Notes under the pieces: model-generated | Seen by the model: the letters and a program-made list of their open reading frames with translations, nothing else | Database searches by the model: none | Told to the model about the DNA's origin: nothing | Made by a program: the position numbers and the translations under genes | Shown here: piece after piece, positions 1 through 6,810 of the stretch | Layout of the letters: every line of letters begins with the position of its first letter | Numbering within the stretch: the first letter of the stretch is position 1 | NCBI GenBank assembly: GCA_964421875.1 | Contig: CAYQZD010000163.1 | Span: 1-6,909 of the forward strand | Reading direction: 5' to 3' | DNA from: CAYQZD01 sp964421875 | Lineage (GTDB): Bacteria > Electryoneota > Tariuqbacteria > Tariuqbacterales > Tariuqbacteraceae | Length of the DNA: 6,909 nt

Positions 1-2914
1 TGAAGGGATTGGGATAGGCGTCGCCCAAACGATACTCGGTCGGAACCGAAGACAGTGTTGTTTCGTCCCCGAACCAACCGTAAACCGCCCAGCCGTTGTT
101 ATGAGCGGGAGGGGCGTCTCCGGCCAACTTGGAGAAGGGGAAGGTATCGCAGTCTTCCACTGTTCCCGGATGGGTTCCGGCGTTGCCGACATAGGTGTAG
201 TTCCCTGCGGGAGCGCCGCCGGGAACATTCTGAGTGACTATGCGCAAAATGGTTTGGCCTGGCGCAATAGGCAGGTTGGTGCGCAGCACCAGCGGTCCAA
301 AAATAGCCCCGTTAGGCAGAACCACTTCGGTCCAGCCGTCGAAGATAGTCGCGCTGTCGCCGGCATTGTGAATCTCAGCGTCGAAAACGAATTGACCGCC
401 GCCCGCTGGAATCGTAATCGGCGGATTGTGAGGAGTCAGAGTAACCCTCAAACCGCCCGCGATTTCATCCGCGCCGATGCAGGGAGTGTTGGCGTCGCGG
501 GGGTCGCCGTCGAAGTCAAAGTCGATACCTGCCACCGGAGTTCCCGCGCCCACACAGGGAGAATTATCGCCGATGTGCAGGTCAGTAGCGCTGACGAACA
601 GCGGGTCCACGCTGATGCTGTGCGCTTCCTGCCCGGATGCGGCTTGCAGCGCCGCCAATGTGGCGCAGGCGGTCGAGATGTAGCGGGCGATCGGCGCGCC
701 GTTGGGAGCGTAGAAGTTGTTATAGTCGTGAAGCAAAGGAGCGCTCTGATAGAACACACAGCCATAGCTGGCGGACACATCGTAGTTGTAAGCGATGTTG
801 TTCACTATGGTATTGGCTTCGGAGCCGGTGCCAATGCGCAGTGTGTAATTGCTCTCGTCGTAAATCGAGTTGTAGCAGTAATTACTGTTGGTAGTATTGT
901 GGGTGTAGAATCCGCAGGTGGTCTGCCCGTAAATCATATTATTGTAGCCTTCGGTGTTGGGGCAGTAGCGGACGCGCAGACCGTAGGAACCGCCGGCTAC
1001 TTCGTTACCGCAGAGGGTCACGTGATGGCTTCTGTAGCTGTATTGGTTATAGTTGACGGCTTGGGTGTGGAAGTAGTTGTTGCTGATGATGATATGATTC
1101 GCAGAATCGTTGCCGGAATAGTATGTATAAACTCCACCGTAACCGCCGCATCCCGTGAATTCAAAGTTGTCGATGGTAATATAAGACACACCCTCCAGAT
1201 AGAACCCGTCATCGGCGGGATTGGTCACTACCGGGCGCTGCATTCCGGGAACACCGCGGAAAGTCACCACATTGGTGGCGCTGGTGCCAGGAACATTGTT
1301 CAACGTAATCATACCGGTGTAAGTTCCGGGATAGACGTTGAAAGTTACCGGACCGCCAACGCCGGTGTTGTTTATAGAAGCCGCCGCAGAAACGACGTTC
1401 GGGAAGTGGTTCAAACCACCGCCCACGTCATATTCACCCCGGGGGATGCTGCCAACATAGACTTCAGGAGCGTTACCGACTGCGCCGGTTCCCGAAGCGT
1501 TGTAGTAAGCTACACCGTATATATAGTAGTTACTTACGGCAGGAGAATCTACATAAGCGGTGTTGGTGCCGGTCAAATCGGCGATTTCAGTTCCGTTGCG
1601 GTAAATCTTCTGACCGGTCCAGGAGCCCGCAGGCCAGTAGCCGCCGTGAGCGCCTGCGGTCGGCGCAGTCCAGTTGATTTCACAGACCAGGGCGCCGCCG
1701 GTGTCAGGAGAAGCGGTAACGTTCCCAGGTTCGCCGGGAGTGTCAAGACCGATATAGGCTGACCCATTAGCCGGAAGACCGTCGCCGGAGTCGTTGTAGC
1801 ACTTGACCATATAAGCGTAGAACCCGGGATTGGGGACCGTCGTGTCGTCATATGTCGAAGGTTGGCCGATTTGCACGTTGGTCAAAGTGTGAATCAGATT
1901 GCCGTCGCGGTAAATCCTGGCGCCGTCAAGATCGGTCAAAGTCGCACCGCCCACTGTGACACTAGGGTTGGTCCAAGATAGTGAGGCTGTAAGCACAGCC
2001 TGGTTATGCGTCACGTTGAAGTTGGTGGGTTCGCCGGGAGCGTGAGGATTCGCCTGTAGATATCCTTCAAAGCCGCCAATCACATCGGGCGTGCCCTGAC
2101 CTAAAGCGAAAAAGGACGAATACTGCGGATCCCAGCCGAAAACATGTTCCAGACCACCGGCAATCGCGCCGGCGACCAGAGCGTTGGTGATGTCAACCTG
2201 AACGCCGGTGGGGGTCATTGTGGTGGGATTGTACTGATGCAGCACGCAGCCCCCTGTCTGGCTGTGAACCCAGAGCCAGGGACCGGCGGGATCTTCAGCG
2301 TCCCAAGCCATACCATAAGCCACCGGACCGGCGCCAAATGTCCTCAGCAGATTCCCGCTCATATCCATTTCGTACATCGGGTTGCTGAAGTTGCCGCAGT
2401 AGAAGCTCCCCTGACCGTTGTTGCCAGCGGGATCGAAAGCGTTGGCGCGTCCGAACTGCTGACCGCCGGGGAAGGGGATGGTGGTGACGATAGTGGCGGG
2501 ACTACCTGGCAGCGGTGAGGGATCGTACTTAATTAAGCCGCTTTCCCAGCCGCCGTAGATGTAAGTTCCGTCAACGGAATGGTCGCGGACACCCCAGGCG
2601 GAGGCCGACCCGGAGGGGAAGCTGGTCACCAATTGGGTTCCGTCGGCGCTGATGATGTAGATCATATTGGGGTTGGGAGCCACGCCGCGTCCGGAGACCC
2701 AGATGTAGGTGCCGTCCCAGCTCACGCCCACGCAGCCGTTGTCGCCGGAAAGCGTTTCAGCCGCATAGTTGAACTGAAGCTCCCACATAGTGTCGGTGGG
2801 CGCGTTGACGAACATCCCCGGCTTGATGCCGGGAGCGGCGTCGTAATCGACCGCATATGCGAATGCAGTAAAAACAAAAACTAAAGCAAGTGCTGAGAGT
2901 GTAATCCTTTTCAT
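1..2914 (-). CDS. Large secreted multidomain protein: propeller-like region, two Fn3, beta-helix, Ig-like domain, sorting tail (3' end outside window)
   Basis: The frame is open for 971 codons from the ATG at 2914 to the left edge; I read every codon and found no stop or frameshift. A GGAGGAG ribosome site 7 nt upstream fixes the start. Residues 1-21 form a signal peptide (MKR, hydrophobic core, cleavage after AYA). Residues ~22-290 contain repeated aromatic/glycine strands (SWDGTYIWVSG near 65, VDGTYIYGGW near 114, GMAWD near 202) and resemble a beta-propeller. Two Fn3-like domains follow (~292-391 and ~392-490), each opening with PGEP and containing KIYRNG or RIYRDG. From EYDVGGG (~494) to PCIGADEI (~811-818) is a right-handed beta-helix rich in NN and NY turns, ending like choice-of-anchor Q proteins. 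The Ig-like LTPH...PAGGG domain spans ~824-940. The visible end, AYPNPF, is the start of a sorting tail, so roughly 70-80 residues are missing. Its function is unknown; surface display or adhesion is inferred. No active site was seen. Confidence 0.93.
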   Translation of the reverse strand, partial: MKRITLSALALVFVFTAFAYAVDYDAAPGIKPGMFVNAPTDTMWELQFNYAAETLSGDNGCVGVSWDGTYIWVSGRGVAPNPNMIYIISADGTQLVTSFPSGSASAWGVRDHSVDGTYIYGGWESGLIKYDPSPLPGSPATIVTTIPFPGGQQFGRANAFDPAGNNGQGSFYCGNFSNPMYEMDMSGNLLRTFGAGPVAYGMAWDAEDPAGPWLWVHSQTGGCVLHQYNPTTMTPTGVQVDITNALVAGAIAGGLEHVFGWDPQYSSFFALGQGTPDVIGGFEGYLQANPHAPGEPTNFNVTHNQAVLTASLSWTNPSVTVGGATLTDLDGARIYRDGNLIHTLTNVQIGQPSTYDDTTVPNPGFYAYMVKCYNDSGDGLPANGSAYIGLDTPGEPGNVTASPDTGGALVCEINWTAPTAGAHGGYWPAGSWTGQKIYRNGTEIADLTGTNTAYVDSPAVSNYYIYGVAYYNASGTGAVGNAPEVYVGSIPRGEYDVGGGLNHFPNVVSAAASINNTGVGGPVTFNVYPGTYTGMITLNNVPGTSATNVVTFRGVPGMQRPVVTNPADDGFYLEGVSYITIDNFEFTGCGGYGGVYTYYSGNDSANHIIISNNYFHTQAVNYNQYSYRSHHVTLCGNEVAGGSYGLRVRYCPNTEGYNNMIYGQTTCGFYTHNTTNSNYCYNSIYDESNYTLRIGTGSEANTIVNNIAYNYDVSASYGCVFYQSAPLLHDYNNFYAPNGAPIARYISTACATLAALQAASGQEAHSISVDPLFVSATDLHIGDNSPCVGAGTPVAGIDFDFDGDPRDANTPCIGADEIAGGLRVTLTPHNPPITIPAGGGQFVFDAEIHNAGDSATIFDGWTEVVLPNGAIFGPLVLRTNLPIAPGQTILRIVTQNVPGGAPAGNYTYVGNAGTHPGTVEDCDTFPFSKLAGDAPPAHNNGWAVYGWFGDETTLSSVPTEYRLGDAYPNPF

Positions 2915-2997
2915 TGGATAACTCCTCCAAGAGTTAATGGAAAATAATGAATTGACGAGTTTTGTTTGGTGTATATCCACCTCCTTTCAAAACTCAT
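2911..2997 (-). CDS. Possible 28-residue leader ORF coupled to gene 1 by ATGA overlap
   Basis: An ATG at 2997 opens a 28-codon frame (MSFERRWIYTK... ending GGVIQ) whose TGA occupies 2913-2911, overlapping the gene 1 ATG (2914-2912) as ATGA. That arrangement is classical for translational coupling. Against it, the ATG has no Shine-Dalgarno of its own; the strong AAAGGAGGTG lies inside the frame at codons 4-7, and the peptide resembles nothing I recognise. A frame this short could be chance. It lies entirely within the leader expected from the promoter at 3102-3130. Confidence 0.22.
   Translation of the reverse strand: MSFERRWIYTKQNSSIHYFPLTLGGVIQ
2922..2928 (-). promoter_or_regulatory. Shine-Dalgarno site of gene 1
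   Basis: On the minus strand this reads GGAGGAG, 7 nt before the ATG at 2914. It confirms the start codon. The other two genes in the window have no comparable site. Confidence 0.85.
2980..2989 (-). promoter_or_regulatory. Orphan Shine-Dalgarno-like sequence in gene 1 leader
   Basis: The minus strand reads AAAGGAGGTG, nearly full complementarity to the 16S rRNA 3' end, about 65 nt upstream of the gene 1 ATG. No ATG, GTG or TTG follows at normal spacing; only an ATA triplet does, in frame with the small leader ORF. The bases just after it (GGTG GATATA CACC) can form a short stem that would include part of the site. It may be a ribosome standby site, a leader-regulatory element or a relic start. 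Confidence 0.5.
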
Positions 2998-3101
2998 ATT
3001 TAAGGTTGACTTATGCTAGTGATGCGGGTTACAGTGTATTCTAGAAAGATTGGATAGTATGATTAGAGTCTAGCGAGCATTAATCTATGCAGGTAACTCT
3101 T

Positions 3102-3130
3102 ATTATAATCTTTTATTCTCAAAGTATCAA
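3102..3130 (-). promoter_or_regulatory. Sigma-70-type promoter of gene 1
   Basis: The minus strand has TTGATA (3130-3125) as -35, a 17-bp spacer, and a perfect TATAAT (3107-3102) as -10. It lies just past the gene 2 terminator and points at gene 1. Transcription would start near 3095, giving a leader of about 180 nt. Confidence 0.75.
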
Positions 3131-3159
3131 GTCTTTCACCGTTTTTTTTTTTTTATTTT

Positions 3160-3191
3160 AAAAAAATCCCCGCCGGTTTCCCAGCGGGGAT
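3160..3191 (-). terminator. Rho-independent terminator of gene 2
   Basis: The minus strand folds into an 11-bp stem (ATCCCCGCTGG pairing with CCGGCGGGGAT, one G-T wobble) with a GAAA loop, followed directly by seven T residues. It lies about 50 nt after the gene 2 stop. Confidence 0.92.
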
Positions 3192-3210
3192 TATTAGGAT
3201 AATAACCTAA

Positions 3211-3238
3211 TACTCGCATCTCGAATCTCGCGTCTCGA
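3211..3238. repeat. Four tandem degenerate heptamers (RTCTCGM-type)
   Basis: The plus strand reads TACTCGC, ATCTCGA, ATCTCGC, GTCTCGA as four contiguous 7-bp units. The array fills most of the space between the gene 2 stop codon (3241-3243) and its terminator, so it would be transcribed in the 3' untranslated region. Units share the core CTCG. It is unrelated in sequence to the heptamers inside gene 3. Confidence 0.7.
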
Positions 3239-3240
3239 AA

Positions 3241-5094
3241 CTACTTCACCAAAACCATCTTCTTGGTGTCGCTGAAGCCGTCAGTCGTCAGCTCATAGAA
3301 ATAAATCCCGGAAGCCAGCCCCTCGCCGTCGAAGACGAAACTGTGATGACCGATAGGCAATTCGCCGTTAACCAGCGTCGCCACTTCGCGGCCGGTGATG
3401 TCGAACACGGTTAGAGTCACTTTACCCGCTTGAGGAAGCGCGAAGTTTATCATAGTAGTGGGATTGAAGGGATTGGGAAAAACCTCAGATAGAGAAAACA
3501 AGTTTGGCAATCCCGAAGAAACAAGGGCGAAATCCCCCTCACCGAACCAGCCGTTGGTTCGCCATTCGGTATATCCGCTGCCGGAGGTTTCGCTGAACAT
3601 CTTAAAGAAGGGGAAACTGTGCTCATCCATGATGTCGTTGGGATAATCTCCGATACAGCCGATGTAGCTGTAATTTCCCGGAGGGGCATTTATTGGAACC
3701 ACTTGTCTAATATCGCGAATGATAGTCGCTCCACCCGGAATGGACAGATTCCGACGTAGGATGAGAGGTCCGTAAGTGACGCTGTCCGGCAGGATTATTA
3801 TAGCCCAAGCGTCTATGGAGGCGGGTGTATTTTCGCGATTTATTATTTCACCGGTGAAAGTGAACATACCGCCGCCCGGCGCTATCCGTATCGGAGGATA
3901 ATGTGGTGTCAAAACAATGTTGAGTCTGGTGTAAATTTCATCCGCGCCGATACAGGGCCCACCGCGGTTGAAACGGGATTCGCCGTCGATATCGGTGGTG
4001 ATACTGAGGAGCGCAAATGCCGCTCCCTGGCAGGGAGACCGACCCCGGATGTGCAGGTCTTTTGCCACCCAGGAAGTATCCATGAACAGAGGGTCGGCGT
4101 CGAAGGAATGCATCGCTTGACCGGTAACGGTTTGAAAGTCGCGCAAAGTAGTATATAAACTGTCGCCCCAGGTGACCGGTCCGGGGCTGTCAGGCGCGTA
4201 GAAGCAGTTGTAATCCGTAACAGCGCAGTTAGCGTTATAAGAATACAAGGGAACATTATAAACGGAAGCGCTGTCGTAAGTAGACTGGAAAATGTTGTTT
4301 TTGACTTCACAATCTATGCAAGAATTACCGGCGAATTTTAAACAACAATGACTGGAATAAATGGAATTATAATAGTATTTACATCTAATACTACCGGAAA
4401 CCCAAATACCTTCTCCGGAAAGATAATAAGTGGATTCCAAATATATCATATTGTTCGCAACCATCATATCCGAACATCTAATGACATACATACCTTGTTC
4501 AAAGCTGTTGTTATAGAAACGGTTGCCTTTGATTTCACCCCCCTGCACATAACGGAAACAGCCGCCCATATAGCAGTTTTCCACGTAATTGTCATTGAAG
4601 TGAATGTCTTGACAGGAATCGGTTGCGCTGCTTCCATAATGTGTATAACAGGCATTGTCACCGCAATTCAGGAAATGCAGGTTTTCTATGGATATAAAAT
4701 CCGCGCCTATCAATCGAAAGGCGGAACCGTTGGCGCCGCCGCTGCCGGACACAGTCATCACCGGCAGATTACCCTGCCCATCCGGAATACCGCGGAAAGT
4801 CACGGTATTGGCTGCTGTTGTGGGCATATTGTGATTCATGAAAGCCTGCTCGGTGTAAGTGCCGGGATAGATATTGAAGACTACCGGACCGACGATGGGA
4901 CCGGCATTGGCTGCCGCCGCCGCCGCCGCTATTGTTGGGAAGTCCATACTTCCGCCGCCGACATCATAGGAACCGCTGAGAGAATCGGCGGGATTGGCGC
5001 CTGTGGTCCGCTTGTCGAAGCTGGCGTTCGCTGAAGCGATGAAAAAGGCGATGGACAAGATTAGAAAGAATGCGCTGAACGGTCTTTTCCGCAT
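3241..5094 (-). CDS. Secreted right-handed beta-helix protein with Ig-like domain and C-terminal sorting tail
   Basis: This encodes 617 residues, TAG stop at 3241-3243. The frame stays open upstream to an ATG at 5286, but I chose the ATG at 5094: it starts a clean signal peptide (MRKR, hydrophobic core, cleavage after SANA at residue 24), and the best promoter (5198-5226) lies between the two ATGs. No clear Shine-Dalgarno precedes it. GSYDVGGG (41-48) opens a right-handed beta-helix (~50-360) with recurring NN and NxF/NxY turns and many cysteines. The block DPLF...DLHIRGRSPC...DIDG..R...PCIGADEI (~334-387) matches the ending of choice-of-anchor Q proteins. The Ig-like LTPH...APGGG domain covers ~394-500. 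The tail (~539-617) has FPNPFNPTT, VFDITGREVATL and SGIYFYEL and ends in KKMVLVK, the type IX/FlgD-like sorting class. Residues 56-62 are seven alanines. It is a paralog of the gene to its left from the beta-helix onward. The ligand is unknown; no lyase catalytic residues could be assigned. Confidence 0.93.
   Translation of the reverse strand: MRKRPFSAFFLILSIAFFIASANASFDKRTTGANPADSLSGSYDVGGGSMDFPTIAAAAAAANAGPIVGPVVFNIYPGTYTEQAFMNHNMPTTAANTVTFRGIPDGQGNLPVMTVSGSGGANGSAFRLIGADFISIENLHFLNCGDNACYTHYGSSATDSCQDIHFNDNYVENCYMGGCFRYVQGGEIKGNRFYNNSFEQGMYVIRCSDMMVANNMIYLESTYYLSGEGIWVSGSIRCKYYYNSIYSSHCCLKFAGNSCIDCEVKNNIFQSTYDSASVYNVPLYSYNANCAVTDYNCFYAPDSPGPVTWGDSLYTTLRDFQTVTGQAMHSFDADPLFMDTSWVAKDLHIRGRSPCQGAAFALLSITTDIDGESRFNRGGPCIGADEIYTRLNIVLTPHYPPIRIAPGGGMFTFTGEIINRENTPASIDAWAIIILPDSVTYGPLILRRNLSIPGGATIIRDIRQVVPINAPPGNYSYIGCIGDYPNDIMDEHSFPFFKMFSETSGSGYTEWRTNGWFGEGDFALVSSGLPNLFSLSEVFPNPFNPTTMINFALPQAGKVTLTVFDITGREVATLVNGELPIGHHSFVFDGEGLASGIYFYELTTDGFSDTKKMVLVK
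4913..4930. repeat. GCC trinucleotide run encoding poly-alanine in gene 2
   Basis: Five GCC triplets followed by GCT on the plus strand encode most of the alanine run at residues 56-62, at the entry of the beta-helix. The corresponding place in gene 1 reads VVSAAAS, so the run has probably expanded by triplet slippage. The frame is not endangered, since the unit is 3 bp. Confidence 0.7.
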
Positions 5095-5197
5095 TTCAGT
5101 GATTATCCGTTCAAAATATGATTGTGCTGATTTTGGGTTTCTATTGAGGCGGGTAATTGTTGTTGTTGATAAAACATTTAAGAAAGCTGCTGTTTTC

Positions 5198-5226
5198 AAT
5201 ATACCTGTATATTCCGAAATTTGCAA
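5198..5226 (-). promoter_or_regulatory. Sigma-70-type promoter of gene 2
   Basis: The minus strand has TTGCAA (5226-5221) as -35, a 17-bp spacer and TATATT (5203-5198) as -10. Transcription from near 5190 gives a leader of about 95 nt to the ATG at 5094. It also rules against the in-frame ATG at 5286, which would lie upstream of the transcript. Confidence 0.6.
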
Positions 5227-5293
5227 TAGTCTTCTGCAGAAAACACGTTTTTTTAGAGGCGGTTTTTTACAATTGTCTATCATCATACTCAGT

Positions 5294-5325
5294 AAAAAAA
5301 TCCCCGTTTGAAACAGAGGGGGATT
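5294..5325 (-). terminator. Rho-independent terminator of gene 3
   Basis: The minus strand has a 7-bp stem (AATCCCC with GGGGATT) around a 13-nt loop, running into seven T residues. It starts about 22 nt after the gene 3 stop. The stem is weaker than in the other two terminators. Confidence 0.82.
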
Positions 5326-5347
5326 GTGTCTTTAGGAGAAGCAGGGA

Positions 5348-6760
5348 TTACTTCATCAATACCACCTTTTTAGTCATCCTGAAGTCGCCAGCTTGCAGTG
5401 TGTAGAAGTACACGCCGGAAGCCAGGTCGCTGCCATTAAAGACAACCTGATGCGCGCCAGAATTGAGCCAGTCGTTCGCCAGGATTGCCACTTCACGCCC
5501 GGTAACGTCGAACACGCTCAGCGTAACCTCGCCCGCTTCCGGCAGGGTGAAATTGATGTTGGTGGCCGGGTTGAAGGGATTGGGGGAAACGGCAAGATTT
5601 GTGATTTTTGATTTGTGATTTGTGATATGAGATTTTTCATCGTCCCAGCCGTAACAAGCCCAGCCTTGATTATGGTTAGGCGCCACGTTTCCGGCAAGCT
5701 TCGTGAACTGGAAATTATCATCATCGACTACTGTGTCCGGGTATGTCCCTGCATTGCACACATAAGTATATACCCCGGCGGGGGCTGAACCCGGTACTAA
5801 CTGTGTACTCTGCCTCAGAATAACCTGTCCCGGAGCGATGGAAATATTACTGCGCAGCGCCATCGGTCCGTAAGTGTTGCCATTGGGTAGGATCAATTCG
5901 GTCCAGCCATCGAAAACCATCGGGTCGCTGGACTGATTGACAATGGAAGCGTCGAAAGTGATGAAACCGCCCCCCGCGGGAATATGCATCGGAGCGTTGT
6001 GCAGGGTCAAAGTGACTTCCAACGTCCTGCGTACAAAAGGACCCATAATCCGGATACCGGTCTGAATCTGGGGTTCAAGCGGGCCGGAGCCGTTGTAGGT
6101 GGTCTGGATACCAACTGTGCCGGATGCGTTCTCAATACCTACAGTGCAGGAATTCCGAATTTCGCCCAGTGTATTGTACATAAAGTCGATGATTCCGTTG
6201 GGATAGAGTATCGCCTCAAATCTGTAGGGCTGATTACCGGAAATATGAGGCACTCCATCAAACTCAACGATAAACCGGACGTTGGCTGCGTCATGATAAT
6301 ACCAGATATTCCCCCCTGAAGGAGGATACAAGTCATCCCAATAGGGCGCGACCAGATTGTTGGGTTGGGAGGAATTAGGAATATTCCGGTTTGAGTAAGC
6401 AGTCGAGGACGAAGTGAAGGAAAGCCATCCGTTCGAGCAAACCCGCACGCTGGTGCGGATTTGGTTGTCGTACCAGGGGAAGTCGAAGCCGATGGGGAAG
6501 GGCCCCAGGTTCTGGTCGTCGCCGTGAATACCGGTATTCATCCCCACGCTGTTAATCTCCACCCATTCGTAGGGCTGGGCGAAAAACTCAGGCGGTCCGA
6601 CATAGACCGGAGCAGGATTCGCCCGGTCAGGAGGGCTCTGAGTTGAGGCAACATCCGATGTGTCACGCAGAGAAAGACCAAACTTGTCTTCCGCATTGAT
6701 ACAGGAAACTACGGAAAAAGTAAGAATTAGAACAATGAGTTTTATCACTCTCATTCCCAT
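5348..6760 (-). CDS. Secreted or surface protein with nidogen-like domain, Ig-like domain and sorting tail; possible lipoprotein
   Basis: This encodes up to 470 residues, TAA stop at 5348-5350. The start is the ATG at 6760 or the one two codons later (6754); neither has a usable Shine-Dalgarno. The N-terminus is a signal sequence. VVSC (17-20) fits a relaxed lipobox with Cys20 as lipidated residue, but signal peptidase I cleavage after INA (23) is also possible. Residues ~58-238 carry FPIGFDFPWYDN, VCSNGWLSF, LVAPYWDDL, a GNIWYYH strand and YRFEAILYPNGIIDFMY, a pattern like nidogen-type (NIDO) domains; this is by eye, not a profile hit. The Ig-like LTLH...PAGGG domain covers ~248-358, followed by GWACYGWDDE. 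A heptamer-encoded insert (KSHITNHKSKITNL, 376-389) sits directly before the tail (~390-470: SPNPFNPAT, VFDVTGREVAIL, SGVYFYTL, ending KKVVLMK). It has its own promoter and terminator. Its role is probably at the cell surface; the binding partner is unknown. Confidence 0.93.
   Translation of the reverse strand: MGMRVIKLIVLILTFSVVSCINAEDKFGLSLRDTSDVASTQSPPDRANPAPVYVGPPEFFAQPYEWVEINSVGMNTGIHGDDQNLGPFPIGFDFPWYDNQIRTSVRVCSNGWLSFTSSSTAYSNRNIPNSSQPNNLVAPYWDDLYPPSGGNIWYYHDAANVRFIVEFDGVPHISGNQPYRFEAILYPNGIIDFMYNTLGEIRNSCTVGIENASGTVGIQTTYNGSGPLEPQIQTGIRIMGPFVRRTLEVTLTLHNAPMHIPAGGGFITFDASIVNQSSDPMVFDGWTELILPNGNTYGPMALRSNISIAPGQVILRQSTQLVPGSAPAGVYTYVCNAGTYPDTVVDDDNFQFTKLAGNVAPNHNQGWACYGWDDEKSHITNHKSKITNLAVSPNPFNPATNINFTLPEAGEVTLSVFDVTGREVAILANDWLNSGAHQVVFNGSDLASGVYFYTLQAGDFRMTKKVVLMK
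5596..5637. repeat. Six tandem degenerate heptamers inside gene 3
   Basis: The plus strand reads GATTTGT, GATTTTT, GATTTGT, GATTTGT, GATATGA, GATTTTT as contiguous 7-bp units (42 bp, 14 codons). On the coding strand they give a seven-residue periodic peptide, KSHITNH then KSKITNL, placed between the Ig-like domain and the sorting tail. The A/T-rich, lysine/asparagine-coding array differs in composition from the surrounding gene. Genes 1 and 2 have no such insert at the equivalent linker. Confidence 0.85.
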
Positions 6761-6810
6761 ATCGGAGACTAGTTGTTTTTTTAAAAGGCACCTGTTGAGG
6801 GTCAGGGTTT

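Larger units (their letters stand above)
2915..3095 (-). promoter_or_regulatory. Long 5' leader of gene 1
   Basis: About 180 nt lies between the predicted transcription start and the gene 1 ATG, much longer than the ~45 and ~95 nt predicted for genes 3 and 2. It contains short inverted repeats (GCAT AGATTA ATGC near 3076-3089; TTCTAGAA near 3040-3047), the orphan Shine-Dalgarno and the 28-codon ORF. I could not match it to a known riboswitch class. Its length and content suggest post-transcriptional control, but this is inference. Confidence 0.35.

Noticed and set aside
1..16. Recurring plus-strand string TGAAGGGATTGGG at 1, 3464 and 5574
   Set aside because: It is not a regulatory or mobile repeat; it is the coding sequence of the conserved NPF motif at the start of each sorting tail.
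101..1762. Long plus-strand open frame of 553 codons opposite gene 1
   Set aside because: It is fully antisense to a gene with signal peptide, ribosome site, promoter and recognisable domains. Its translation has no domain logic and it lacks a ribosome site. It is a shadow of the codon pattern.
1431..2041. Possible frameshift in gene 1 between the Fn3 and beta-helix parts
   Set aside because: Codon-by-codon reading shows one uninterrupted frame through this region; the minus-strand open frame at 1573-1851 is only a shadow.
3142..3154. Run of 13 T on the plus strand as a terminator tract for a plus-strand gene
   Set aside because: No hairpin precedes it on the plus strand and no plus-strand gene is credible. 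It lies between the gene 2 terminator and the gene 1 promoter.
3211..3238. CRISPR-like array
   Set aside because: The units are 7 bp and contiguous, with no spacers, so this is a short tandem repeat and not a CRISPR.
4348..5034. Plus-strand open frame of 228 codons opposite gene 2
   Set aside because: It is antisense to the beta-helix coding part of gene 2, with no ribosome site or recognisable product.
5095..5286. 64-residue N-terminal extension of gene 2 from the ATG at 5286
   Set aside because: It would bury the signal peptide inside the protein, is AT-rich and leader-like, contains the predicted promoter, and has no ribosome site at its ATG.
5518..5724. Minus-strand 68-codon frame overlapping gene 3
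   Set aside because: It is not a separate gene. It is the frame that would be entered if one heptamer unit were lost, and is used only as evidence for that finding.
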